This document shows positions 17,112 to 24,947 of a stretch of DNA of 64,000 nucleotides, piece after piece (position 1 is the first letter of the stretch; each line of letters starts with the position of its first letter). Under the pieces are notes generated by a model that had not been told where the DNA came from, did not search any database, and saw only the letters and a list, made by a program, of their open reading frames with translations. The stretch covers positions 496,001-560,000 of the forward strand of contig NZ_BCVC01000001.1 in assembly GCF_001591545.1 (NCBI RefSeq), written 5' to 3'. Made by a program: the position numbers and the translations under genes. Source of the DNA: Lederbergia lenta NBRC 16444. GTDB lineage: Bacteria > Bacillota > Bacilli > Bacillales > Bacillaceae_C.

Positions 17112-18119
17112 ATGAACGGGAAACGATGGGCAGCCCTTGCTATTGCTGCTGGTGTTTTATTTGTTTCGATTATCGTTAATTCAGCTAGCGCTTTTTTCTT
17201 TACCGACTTTTCAAAGGTGTTAGAGGATAATCTAGTTTCTGGCGGAACATTTGTTGAGGAAACAGTAGAGACTGGAAATGCTGCGAAAAAAATTGCTGTT
17301 CTTGAGGTGGATGGCGTGATTCAAGACACCGGTGAGACGCCTTCTATCTTTTCAAGTGGTTATATGCACAGAGAATTTATGGAAAAGCTCGATCATGTTA
17401 AAAATGATAACTCAGTAAAAGGAATTATGTTATATGTAAATTCACCAGGGGGCGGCACTAATGAATCGGCTGAAATTCATAAGAAGATAGTCGAAATAAG
17501 AGAAGAGACGAAAAAGCCAGTTTATGTATCGATGGGTGCGATGGCAGCATCAGGTGGATATTATATTTCAGCGCCAGCTGATAAAATTTTTGCTAGTCCA
17601 GAAACGCTAACGGGCTCTTTAGGAGTTATAATGCAAGGGGTTAATTTTGGCGAACTTGCAGAAAAGTTTGGTGTTGATTTTATGACGATTAAAAGTGGTC
17701 CCTACAAGGATATTATGAGTTCTTATCGTGAAATGACGAAAGAGGAAAAAGCAATCTTACAGTCAATGCTAGATAATTCTTATAATGAATTTGTTAGGAT
17801 AATCGCAGAGGGACGTGGAATGACTGATTCTAAAGTTCGCGAATTAGCTGACGGAAGGATTTATGATGGTCGTCAAGCAAAAGAAGTAGGATTAATTGAT
17901 GATTTTGGTTATCGGGAAGATGTAATTGCTCAAATGAAAAGTGATTATGATCTAAAAGATGCACAAGTAGTGCGATATTCTTCAGGGGCTGGAAGTTTCG
18001 GTTCGTTATTTGGTCTTGCTGCACAAAAAATTGGGGGGAAAGAAGCGGAAATGACAGGCATTCTGAAGTTGCTATCTCATCCAAATGCCCCGAGATTAAT
18101 GTATTTATATTCCGAATAA
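17112..18119 (+). CDS. sppA: Signal peptide peptidase SppA
   Basis: Membrane-bound serine protease that degrades leftover signal peptides and helps with antimicrobial-peptide stress. An N-terminal membrane segment spans about 8-30. The Ser-Lys dyad is Ser147 (AASGGYYIS) and Lys199 (SGPYKD), the same numbering as in the B. subtilis enzyme. The oxyanion GGG loop is NSPGGGT near 111. SD GGAGG precedes the ATG. First gene of an operon with yteJ, 13 bases downstream, behind a sigma-W-like promoter. Confidence 0.95.
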   Translation: MNGKRWAALAIAAGVLFVSIIVNSASAFFFTDFSKVLEDNLVSGGTFVEETVETGNAAKKIAVLEVDGVIQDTGETPSIFSSGYMHREFMEKLDHVKNDNSVKGIMLYVNSPGGGTNESAEIHKKIVEIREETKKPVYVSMGAMAASGGYYISAPADKIFASPETLTGSLGVIMQGVNFGELAEKFGVDFMTIKSGPYKDIMSSYREMTKEEKAILQSMLDNSYNEFVRIIAEGRGMTDSKVRELADGRIYDGRQAKEVGLIDDFGYREDVIAQMKSDYDLKDAQVVRYSSGAGSFGSLFGLAAQKIGGKEAEMTGILKLLSHPNAPRLMYLYSE

Positions 18120-18132
18120 TGGAGGTGAAATA

Positions 18133-18657
18133 ATGACAAAGGATTATTCTATGGAAAACAATAAGACAGAGGATGAGACTTTTAATCAGGCCTTATCCAC
18201 TAATAGCCCTCATATTGAATTACCATTAACACCTGCTATCACTCCATATTATGCTGGGTTCTGGATGAGATTTTGGGCGTATTTACTTGACTGTGCAGTT
18301 ATTTTTGGCATAAATGGTATGTTTATTAAACCGGTGTTTCGCATGCTAGACATTTCATTATCTAAGGTAGGAGTATTTTCGGCATATGCTATTATTTCGG
18401 GTTTAGTATTTTATTTGTACTTTATTCTTATGACAAAATTATTAGATCAAACACTTGGAAAGATGGTGTTTGGATTAAAAGTTATATCGCTAAAAAAATC
18501 TCAATTATCGTGGGGGACAGTGGTATTTAGGGAAGGTATAGGACGCTATATCTCTGTCACATTGAAATTTTTATATGCCATTGCTGCGTTTACACCGAAA
18601 AAGCAAGCACTGCATGACATGTTTGCTGATACAGCAGTCATACATGAGCGTACTTGA
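18133..18657 (+). CDS. yteJ: RDD-family membrane protein YteJ
   Basis: A 174-residue protein. A hydrophilic N-terminal tail of ~45 residues precedes the RDD domain, seen as the family pattern FWMRFWAYLLDCAVIFG, then DQTLGKMVFGLKV and KQALHDMFADTAVI. Two or three membrane segments. In B. subtilis YteJ works with SppA and inhibits it. SD GGAGGTG sits 6 bases before the ATG. Same operon as sppA. Confidence 0.9.
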   Translation: MTKDYSMENNKTEDETFNQALSTNSPHIELPLTPAITPYYAGFWMRFWAYLLDCAVIFGINGMFIKPVFRMLDISLSKVGVFSAYAIISGLVFYLYFILMTKLLDQTLGKMVFGLKVISLKKSQLSWGTVVFREGIGRYISVTLKFLYAIAAFTPKKQALHDMFADTAVIHERT

Positions 18658-18735
18658 AGAAAAGCAAAAGCGACTGGTTAGCGACGTACAAACTGGGCCC
18701 GCATGATGCGGGTCCCTCAATGCCGTCAGGGCGTG
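18653..18735 (-). repeat. Dispersed intergenic repeat, copy A
   Basis: The segment around 18692-18719 is nearly identical, in reverse complement, to 20217-20245. Flanking AGAAAAGCAAAAGCG and GCGACGTAC are also shared with the copy near 20430. See the repeat finding for the family. Confidence 0.7.
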
Positions 18736-18760
18736 GCTAGTTATAGTCATGAATCTTATT

Positions 18761-18862
18761 CGCTTATCTATTTTAGATAGATAAGCGGTTTGCTAGTTGC
18801 TGAGGAACTTAAGAAAATGAAAAAAATGAACTCGCTACCTTAAAGCGGGTTTATTTTTTTTG
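18761..18862 (+). terminator. Hairpins ending the sppA-yteJ transcript
   Basis: A perfect 10-bp inverted repeat (18761-18770, 18778-18787) without T-run, then AACTCGCT/AGCGGGTT (18829-18836, 18844-18851) followed by a long T-run. The second is the likely terminator. Confidence 0.8.
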
Positions 18863-18896
18863 ATGAAAGGAAATACTGCATAGCTGGAGGGATAAT

Positions 18897-19556
18897 ATGG
18901 TTCTTTCCAGTATAGTCATTATATTAATAGTGATTTCCGTCATTTTAATAACGATGAAAGTGAAAGTGGAACTAAGGTTGTGTATCGGATCTAAACAGAA
19001 TGAAATAGATATTCAGATTAAAACATTATTTAACTTGATCAAAGTGAAGAAAAAGTTTCCACTATCAAATATACAAAACGTAGAATCGGATGATTTAGAA
19101 GTGGAAAAACAAACTCCTATTTCACTTAATGACTTCGGGGGTCTAAAGGAAAAGCTAATCGAACTTTACATGGATATAAAGCCGTTTATTCAGGTTCTTT
19201 TCTCGTTTTTTAGAAAAATTACAATTCGAAAGCTAAATTGGCGAACCAAAGTAGGATTGGGGAATGCAGCTTCGACAGCGGTAACAAGTGGCATTATTTG
19301 GTCTTTTAAAGGGGTTGCATTAGCTTTTATTGATAGCCATTTCAAAATGAAAAAGTCCCATTCTATAAATGTAATAACGGATTTTAACCAGTATTCATTA
19401 ACAACAGAACTTGATTGTATGATATCTGTTAGGGCAGGGGATACTATAAAAGTAGCTTGGAAGTTGTATCGAACATGGAAAAAGTTAAATATAACATATT
19501 TAATCCGACACGAAATGGCTAATAGGAGGAGCAGCGATGAGCGAACATCCAATTAA
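18897..19556 (+). CDS. ytfI: DUF2953 protein YtfI
   Basis: A 219-residue protein with one N-terminal membrane anchor (about 3-20) and a largely beta/amphipathic remainder. The sequence RKLNWRTKVGLGNAASTAVTSG is the conserved core of the DUF2953 family. It overlaps gerW by 20 bases, as ytfI and ytfJ do in B. subtilis, where both belong to sporulation. Biochemical role unknown. SD GGAGGG precedes the ATG. Confidence 0.87.
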   Translation: MVLSSIVIILIVISVILITMKVKVELRLCIGSKQNEIDIQIKTLFNLIKVKKKFPLSNIQNVESDDLEVEKQTPISLNDFGGLKEKLIELYMDIKPFIQVLFSFFRKITIRKLNWRTKVGLGNAASTAVTSGIIWSFKGVALAFIDSHFKMKKSHSINVITDFNQYSLTTELDCMISVRAGDTIKVAWKLYRTWKKLNITYLIRHEMANRRSSDERTSN

Positions 19557-19989
19557 AGGGTTAATGACAACTGCAATGGAAAATTTAAAAGAAATGATTG
19601 ATGTTAATACAATTGTCGGAGATCCGGTCGAGACACCGGATGGAGGAGTTATCCTCACTGTCTCCAAGGTAGGTTTTGGATTTGCAATGGGTGGAAGTGA
19701 ATTTAATGGTGGAGGCAGTAACGACCAGCAAGATCAAGGTGGGGAACTACCTTTTGGAGGAGGAAGCGGTGGTGGTGTATCGATAACACCGATTGCATTT
19801 CTTGTTGTCAATAAAGAAGGCGTTAATATGCTTCATTTGGAACAAAACACACACTTGATTGAAAAATTAATTGATCTTGCACCAGGAGCAGTTGAAAAAG
19901 TTCAAAAAATGATTAGTAATAATAATCAATTAAAAAATAAGCATCAACAATCTACAAGAGATGAAAAAGGCTTAGATTTTGATATTTAG
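19537..19989 (+). CDS. gerW: Spore germination/sporulation protein GerW (YtfJ)
   Basis: A 150-residue protein of the GerW family, needed in B. subtilis for normal germination through certain receptors. Conserved start HPIKGLMTTAMENLKEMIDVNTIVGDP and a Gly-rich central loop (FGGGSGGGVSITPIAFLVV) are the family landmarks. The C-terminal 25 residues are Asn/Gln-rich and variable. SD AGGAGGAG lies 8 bases upstream, inside ytfI. Confidence 0.93.
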   Translation: MSEHPIKGLMTTAMENLKEMIDVNTIVGDPVETPDGGVILTVSKVGFGFAMGGSEFNGGGSNDQQDQGGELPFGGGSGGGVSITPIAFLVVNKEGVNMLHLEQNTHLIEKLIDLAPGAVEKVQKMISNNNQLKNKHQQSTRDEKGLDFDI

Positions 19990-20000
19990 AAATTTGACAA

Positions 20001-20028
20001 AGACTCGCTAATTTCAGCGAGTTTTTTA
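20001..20028 (+). terminator. Terminator after gerW
   Basis: ACTCGCT/AGCGAGT (20003-20009, 20016-20022) with a T-run. Confidence 0.85.
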
Positions 20029-20189
20029 ATGTCAGGACATATAAACTATCATGGGACGTGGATAAAAAGTTAAAAGTGGTCTGGCATCCTAAGACTAGAA
20101 AACATTAAGCCAATCCCCATAATTAGGAAATACTAAATTACCTTTGGTTCCTAGTATTTCCTATATTTCGCCAGAGAAACTAGGTTCCT

Positions 20190-20285
20190 CGACTAAAACC
20201 GCCACGTCCTGTGGCCGCGTCGAGGGACCCGCATCATGCGGGCTCAGTTTCTACGTCGGTGAGCAAGGCGTTTCCGCTTTTCTAT
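20190..20285 (+). repeat. Dispersed intergenic repeat, copy B1
   Basis: Ends in GGCGTTTCCGCTTTTCTA and contains the GAGGGACCCGCATCATGCGGG core shared in inverted orientation with copy A. Confidence 0.7.
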
Positions 20286-20287
20286 GA

Positions 20288-20442
20288 TGTCTAGCTCCAG
20301 CGTCCAGCGACTAGCAAACTTCAGGATGCTTCCTACGATAAGTCAACATCGGCTCGCCTTTACAGGCTCACCGTGTTTCCTTTATCTCGTCAGAATCCCT
20401 CCAGTTTGTACGTCGCTAAACGGACGCTTCCGCTTTTCTATA
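20288..20442 (+). repeat. Dispersed intergenic repeat, copy B2 (best preserved)
   Basis: Starts TGTCTAGCTCCAGCG and ends ACGCTTCCGCTTTTCTA. It contains ACTAGCAAACTTCAGG, GATAAGTCAACATCGGCT, CACCGTGTTTCCTTTATCTC and GTTTGTACGTCGCT blocks. The same blocks reappear, eroded, at 43111, 46391 and 52553. Confidence 0.75.
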
Positions 20443-20518
20443 TAATGCGTTATCCTTGCAAGATTGGCAATTATCGACAATGATAGATATATACTTACTA
20501 TTAAGGAGGAATGGATTT

Positions 20519-21019
20519 ATGGCATCAGTTACGTTTAAAGGAAACCCAATGACACTAGTTGGTAATGAAGTAAAAGTAGGAGAAAGCGCACCGGATTTTA
20601 CAGTGTTGGCAAACGATTTGTCCGAAGTGAAGTTAAGTGATAATAAAGGTACAGTTCGACTTATTAGTGTTGTTCCATCTGTAGATACGGGAGTGTGTGC
20701 AGCTCAAACAAAACGCTTTAATGATGAAATAGGGAAATTAGGAGATGTTTCAGTTCTCACAATTTCTGCTGATTTACCTTTTGCACAAGCTCGTTGGGCG
20801 CAAGAAAATGGTTTTAATGATGCAAAAATATTCTCCGATCATCGCGATCTTTCTTTTGGGGAAGCTTACGGTGTGATTATGAAAGAATTGCGACTATTAG
20901 CTCGCAGTGTTTTTGTGATTGATAGTAATGATAAAGTTGTGTATGCTGAATATGTTGCTGAAGGAACAAATCATCCGGATTATGATAAAGCACTTGAGGC
21001 AGCTAAACAAGCAAAATAA
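20519..21019 (+). CDS. tpx: Thiol peroxidase Tpx, lacking the resolving cysteine
   Basis: Atypical 2-Cys peroxiredoxin family enzyme that reduces peroxides with thioredoxin. The peroxidatic Cys60 is in PSVDTGVCAAQTKRFN. The position of the resolving cysteine (Cys94 in B. subtilis, ADLPFAQARWCGANG) is Ala94 here (ADLPFAQARWAQENG), and no other cysteine exists in the 166 residues. It should therefore work as a 1-Cys enzyme or use an external thiol. The ATG at 20519 has AAGGAGGA 8 bases upstream. Everything else matches the family. Confidence 0.93.
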   Translation: MASVTFKGNPMTLVGNEVKVGESAPDFTVLANDLSEVKLSDNKGTVRLISVVPSVDTGVCAAQTKRFNDEIGKLGDVSVLTISADLPFAQARWAQENGFNDAKIFSDHRDLSFGEAYGVIMKELRLLARSVFVIDSNDKVVYAEYVAEGTNHPDYDKALEAAKQAK

Positions 21020-21031
21020 AAGAGTTGAATA

Positions 21032-21063
21032 TATGCCCTGGATGTTGTCCGGGGCTGTTTTTA
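21032..21063 (+). terminator. Terminator after tpx
   Basis: GCCCTGG/CCGGGGC with a 7-base loop, then TGTTTTTATG. Confidence 0.7.
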
Positions 21064-21194
21064 TGTCGGAAATCTTTAAGGATCTTAAGACTTCACATTT
21101 TTAACACAGCTTATTTTGTAGTGACGCTTATTTCTTGTTTGCAAGCGCGCAGAAAGATAAAATGTATATATGGATATTGATAGGAGGTTCGAAA

Positions 21195-22187
21195 GTGACC
21201 ATTACTCCAATAGAGAAACTGTTTACAATATTTGATGAATCAGCAGAGGTATTACAGGAAGAACTGGGATGTACATATTTAGAAGCACTAGCTGCAACAG
21301 GCGAAAATCTTTTTCAAGCAGAAATATTACAGGATAATGTAAATGATCTAACGAAAAAACGTCTACGAAAAAAATATGAAGAAGTTACTTTAGCTTCATT
21401 CTCTCCAGAAGAAATCCGCAAAGCTTATCAACTAGCCCTTTTAAAAGGAACGAAACATCATGTACAACCGAACCATCAAATGACTCCAGACTCGATCGGT
21501 CATATGATTAGTTACTTTACAGGGAAGTTTTTAAATAAACGAACTGATTTGACAATGATGGATCCAGCTGTTGGCACAGGAAATTTACTATCGACAATTA
21601 TTAATGGGCACAATGATAATATAAATATCCAAGCATACGGTGTTGAAGTAGATGATCTATTGCTAAAGCTTGCATATGTAGGAGCAAGCCTTCAAGAACA
21701 GCGAGTAGAGTTTTTCTATCAAGATGCACTTGAGCCGCTATTTATTGATCCGGTTGATGCTGTTATTTGTGATTTGCCAGTAGGTTACTATCCTAATGAT
21801 GAACAGGCGAAATCTTATGAATTGAATTCTACAGATGGACATGCATATGCTCATCACCTAATCATGGAACAGAGTATTAAACACACGGTACACGGTGGAT
21901 ATTTGTTTTTTCTAATACCTAATGGTTTATTTGAGTCCAAAGAAGCACCGAAGCTACATGAATATTTACAAAAAAATGTTCATATTCAAGGAATTATTCA
22001 GTTGCCACTTTCTTTATTTAAAGATGAACAAGCTGCGAAAAGCTTAATGATTCTACAAAAGAAAATGCCGGGATTAAAAGCTCCAAAAGAAGTCTTACTT
22101 GCTTCACTCCCGAAATTATCTAATAAAGATGCTTTAAATAAAATGTTGGCCGGAATGGAAAAATGGTTTAAAGAAAATAAAGAATAA
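21195..22187 (+). CDS. ytxK: SAM-dependent methyltransferase YtxK (N6-adenine MTase fold)
   Basis: A 330-residue protein of the N6-adenine DNA methylase fold. The SAM-binding motif I is MMDPAVGTGNLL. Motif IV is DLPVGYYP in place of the usual (D/N)PP(Y/F), so the catalytic tetrad is altered. The ~90 N-terminal residues are a helical extension (TPIEKLFTIFDESAEVLQEE). The GTG at 21195 has SD AGGAGG 8 bases upstream. It lies 13 bases before ackA, as in B. subtilis, probably one operon. Substrate unknown. Confidence 0.87.
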   Translation: MTITPIEKLFTIFDESAEVLQEELGCTYLEALAATGENLFQAEILQDNVNDLTKKRLRKKYEEVTLASFSPEEIRKAYQLALLKGTKHHVQPNHQMTPDSIGHMISYFTGKFLNKRTDLTMMDPAVGTGNLLSTIINGHNDNINIQAYGVEVDDLLLKLAYVGASLQEQRVEFFYQDALEPLFIDPVDAVICDLPVGYYPNDEQAKSYELNSTDGHAYAHHLIMEQSIKHTVHGGYLFFLIPNGLFESKEAPKLHEYLQKNVHIQGIIQLPLSLFKDEQAAKSLMILQKKMPGLKAPKEVLLASLPKLSNKDALNKMLAGMEKWFKENKE

Positions 22188-22200
22188 AGGGTGATTATTT

Positions 22201-23394
22201 TTGTCTAAAATATTTGCAGTAAATGCTGGAAGCTCTTCTATAAAATTCCAGCTCTTTAATATGCCTAGTGAAGAAGTTATTACAAAAGGAATGTTTGAAC
22301 GAATTGGTTTACCTGATTCCGTATTTACCATTTTTGTAAATGGAGAACGCCATAAGGAAGTTTCTGATATTGCAAACCATGCAGAAGCAGTAGAAATACT
22401 TCTAGATCGTCTGACATCTCTTGGAGTTATCGATTCATTATCTGAAATAGAAGGTGTCGGCCACCGTGTCGTTCACGGGGGAGAAATTTTTAATGATTCA
22501 GCTGTGATTACAGCTGAGGTGTTGGAACAAATAGAAGGTTTATCAGAACTTGCTCCTCTTCATAACCCAGCAAACGTTACAGGAATTAAAGAATTTATAA
22601 AGGCACTTCCGAATGTTCCGGCTATTGCTGTTTTTGATACTGCATTCCACCAAACGATGCCGGAAAGTTCTTTTCTATATAGTCTTCCTTATGACTATTA
22701 TGAAACATATGGTATTCGTAAATATGGATTCCATGGTACTTCTCATAAATATGTGTCAGAGAGAGCAGCTGTACTATTAGAACGACCACTTTCTCAATTG
22801 CGTTTAATTTCATGCCATCTTGGAAATGGAGCAAGTATTGCTGCAATTAAAGGCGGAGAGTCAATCGATACATCTATGGGCTTTACTCCATTAGCGGGTG
22901 TTACAATGGGGACTAGATCAGGAAATATTGACCCGGCTTTAATTCCTTATGTAATGGAGAAGACAGGGAAGACGGTTGATGAAGTATTAGATGTATTAAA
23001 TAAAAAGTCAGGTATGCTCGGAGTTTCCGGATTTTCAAGCGATTTGCGCGATATTCATAATGAAGCAACAGCAGGAAATCACCGTGCAGAATTAGCGTTA
23101 GATATTTTTGCAGACAGAATTCATAAATATATTGGATCTTATGCAGCACGTATGTCTGGTGTAGACGCGATTATATTTACAGCAGGTATTGGAGAAAACA
23201 GTGATGTTATCCGTGCGAAAGTATTACATGGTCTTGAGTTTATGGGTGTTTATTGGGATCCTGAGTTAAATAAGGTTCGTGGGAAAGAAACGTTCTTAAG
23301 CTACCCACATTCTCCAGTAAAAGTACTCGTAATTCCGACTGATGAGGAAATAATGATTGCAAGGGATGTTGTTAGATTAGCTAAAATACAGTAA
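22201..23394 (+). CDS. ackA: Acetate kinase
   Basis: Interconverts acetyl phosphate + ADP and acetate + ATP in overflow metabolism. Signatures in order: NAGSSSIKF (near 7), HRVVHGGE (near 87), [10 protein letters not shown] (near 173), [12 protein letters not shown] (near 203) and FTAGIGENS (near 322). Length 397 residues is standard. Starts at a TTG, with AAAGGGTGA upstream. Cotranscription with ytxK is likely. Confidence 0.97.
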   Translation: MSKIFAVNAGSSSIKFQLFNMPSEEVITKGMFERIGLPDSVFTIFVNGERHKEVSDIANHAEAVEILLDRLTSLGVIDSLSEIEGVGHRVVHGGEIFNDSAVITAEVLEQIEGLSELAPLHNPANVTGIKEFIKALPNVPAIAVFDTAFHQTMPESSFLYSLPYDYYETYGIRKYGFHGTSHKYVSERAAVLLERPLSQLRLISCHLGNGASIAAIKGGESIDTSMGFTPLAGVTMGTRSGNIDPALIPYVMEKTGKTVDEVLDVLNKKSGMLGVSGFSSDLRDIHNEATAGNHRAELALDIFADRIHKYIGSYAARMSGVDAIIFTAGIGENSDVIRAKVLHGLEFMGVYWDPELNKVRGKETFLSYPHSPVKVLVIPTDEEIMIARDVVRLAKIQ

Positions 23395-23445
23395 AGTTAG
23401 ATATTATTCAAAGGAATAACTCATAGCCCTAAAGGAGTGGTTTCA

Positions 23446-24288
23446 ATGAACTTGACAAAAAGAGACGAAAAGCTTTGGGAGGAATTGCAGGACTGGCGTC
23501 AATCATTTTTTGAGTATGAAGCTACTGATTTTGAAAATGCATATGATAAATGGATGGACCAAATATTCACACTCCTGCCCCTCACATTACAAGCACAATT
23601 TTTCGAGAAAATGGATAATTGGTTTTTTCAAGTGAATTCATTGATACGAGGAACACAATTTCAAAATGAAATAAGAACTAGAATTTTGAATGCGGCGAGA
23701 TCTATGAGTAGTGAAATTGCGACTTTAGATGATATGAGACAGCTTCCAGTGGATCAGCTAACATTTTTAGCTGAACAACAGGCGGCAAAACATCGACTTT
23801 ACTCATTAATACAAGGTGGGGCAGCAGGATCTGGACAACCAATATTAATTGGGAGTGATTTTCTCTCGACTATTGTGATCAATTTACGGGCAGTTCAAGT
23901 TATTGCCATGTCGTATGGTTACGATGTCCAGTCACCTGCTGGTCTGTTAGAAACAGTCAAGGTATATAACACAGCAACAATGCCGGATCGATTGAAGATG
24001 TTTGGATGGGAAGATTTAATGGATGATCTGCAAAAAAGTGATGAAGCATTTTACTTTGATATCCATGAAAGAATCATTGATCAAACATGGTTAGATGAGC
24101 CTTTAAAACAAATGCTTAAAATTAGTTTAATTTTGATGTTTTCAAGGAAAAAGGTATCAGGCGTGCCACTGCTTTCGATGGCAATAGGAGCTGGAGTAAA
24201 TTACAATACAACAAGGCAAGTGACACAATTTGCGGTGAAATATTATCAGTACAAGCATATGCTCGAAAAAAATGGCGATTTAACATGA
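23446..24288 (+). CDS. EcsC-family protein
   Basis: A 280-residue protein. The central LYSLIQGGAAGSGQPILIGSDF and RAVQVIAMSYGYDVQSP, and the C-terminal VPLLSMAIGAGVNYNTTRQV, mark the EcsC family. B. subtilis EcsC accompanies the EcsAB ABC transporter, but this copy stands alone after ackA and its function is unknown. The ATG at 23446 is preferred over the GTG at 23437, which overlaps the SD AAAGGAGTGG. The stop codon is inside a long perfect inverted repeat. Confidence 0.85.
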   Translation: MNLTKRDEKLWEELQDWRQSFFEYEATDFENAYDKWMDQIFTLLPLTLQAQFFEKMDNWFFQVNSLIRGTQFQNEIRTRILNAARSMSSEIATLDDMRQLPVDQLTFLAEQQAAKHRLYSLIQGGAAGSGQPILIGSDFLSTIVINLRAVQVIAMSYGYDVQSPAGLLETVKVYNTATMPDRLKMFGWEDLMDDLQKSDEAFYFDIHERIIDQTWLDEPLKQMLKISLILMFSRKKVSGVPLLSMAIGAGVNYNTTRQVTQFAVKYYQYKHMLEKNGDLT

Positions 24289-24312
24289 GTGGTTGAAGCT
24301 CATGTTAAATCG
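24276..24312 (+). repeat. Perfect 14-bp inverted repeat at the end of the EcsC gene
   Basis: CGATTTAACATGAG (24276-24289) is repeated in reverse complement at 24299-24312 with a 9-base loop. There is no T-run after it, so it is either a weak terminator or an mRNA 3' stabiliser. Confidence 0.7.
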
Positions 24313-24317
24313 GGAGT

Positions 24318-24779
24318 GCCTAATCAGATATCATGTGTATTGTCTCTGAGAGTGATATGAGAACTGAATCGACTAACAAAAGTGGAAAACTAATAGAGCG
24401 ACTTCTCTTAATAGCTGGACATGATGTTCAAAGCTGTCAAGTTGTAGAGATGATCATTCATCATTCACCCGGTTGTAGAAGCAATTAGTTTTGAAGGTAG
24501 AGTCGATGGTGCACAGGGATTGCTAAAAGATACGTGACGATTGAATCTGTGTTAGACCTATTTGAAAAGGAATAATTGTTTCGGTGAATTATTAAGGATG
24601 CTTGGTTGTACAGAGAATATTAGTTTAGTTCAGCAACAATGTTGTCGGGGGCAATTGCCGGAATGTATAAAAATAAAGTGACTTTTATTATCCTATGTTC
24701 TTTAGGTGCAGTGAAGATTGCTATGAAAAAGCTTATTCATAAAGAGCTTGTCCATATTGTAAAAGAGGTAAAAAAATAA
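24318..24779 (+). pseudogene. moaB: Decayed molybdenum cofactor biosynthesis gene moaB
   Basis: Three frames must be joined to read this gene. IVSESDMRTESTNKSGKLIE and LLLIAGHDVQSCQVV match the MoaB N-terminus (TVSDTRTEETDKSGK). GIAKRYVTIESVLDLFEKE matches GGTGIAKRDVTIEAV. FGELLRMLGCTENIS then SATMLSGAIAGMYKNKV and LGAVKIAMKKLIHKEL match the C-terminal half. In-frame stops follow KSN.. near 24490 and EKE near 24574, and the GGTG active region is damaged. B. subtilis has an intact moaB exactly here, between ackA and argG. Confidence 0.85.
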
Positions 24780-24818
24780 AAGGCAAAAAGATTCTAGGGA
24801 ATCTTTTTGTCTTTTATT
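24778..24818 (+). terminator. Terminator after the moaB relic
   Basis: A ~16-bp stem (AAAGGCAAAAAGATTC/GAATCTTTTTGTCTTT, about 24779-24794 and 24799-24814) leads into TTATTC. Probably the original moaB terminator. Confidence 0.85.
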
Positions 24819-24836
24819 CTTTTATTTATACAATTT

Positions 24837-24877
24837 TATGAATAAGTATTGAAAAATAAAATGTAATATGATAGTAT
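24837..24877 (+). promoter_or_regulatory. argGH promoter with ArgR-box-like sequence
   Basis: -35 TTGAAA (24849-24854) and -10 TAGTAT (24872-24877), 17 bases apart. ATGAATAAGTATTGAAAAAT (24838-24857) resembles the Bacillus ARG box and overlaps the -35, which would let ArgR repress transcription. Promoter is seen; ArgR control is inferred. Confidence 0.5.
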
Positions 24878-24947
24878 CCTATATAATAAATGATTAAAAA
24901 TAAACAATTATGTATAACTATACAATTATAAATAGGAGGTTGTATTC

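Larger units (their letters stand above)
20029..20518 (+). other. Intergenic region filled by repeats, gerW to tpx
   Basis: No gene is visible. A perfect 10-bp inverted repeat (AGGAAATACT and its complement, about 20125-20162) comes first. Two tandem copies of a dispersed repeat follow (20190-20285 and 20288-20442). The last 75 bases are the tpx leader. Confidence 0.6.

Noticed and set aside
20456-20518. A longer start for Tpx.
   Set aside because: The ATG at 20519 has a perfect SD and gives the normal family N-terminus.
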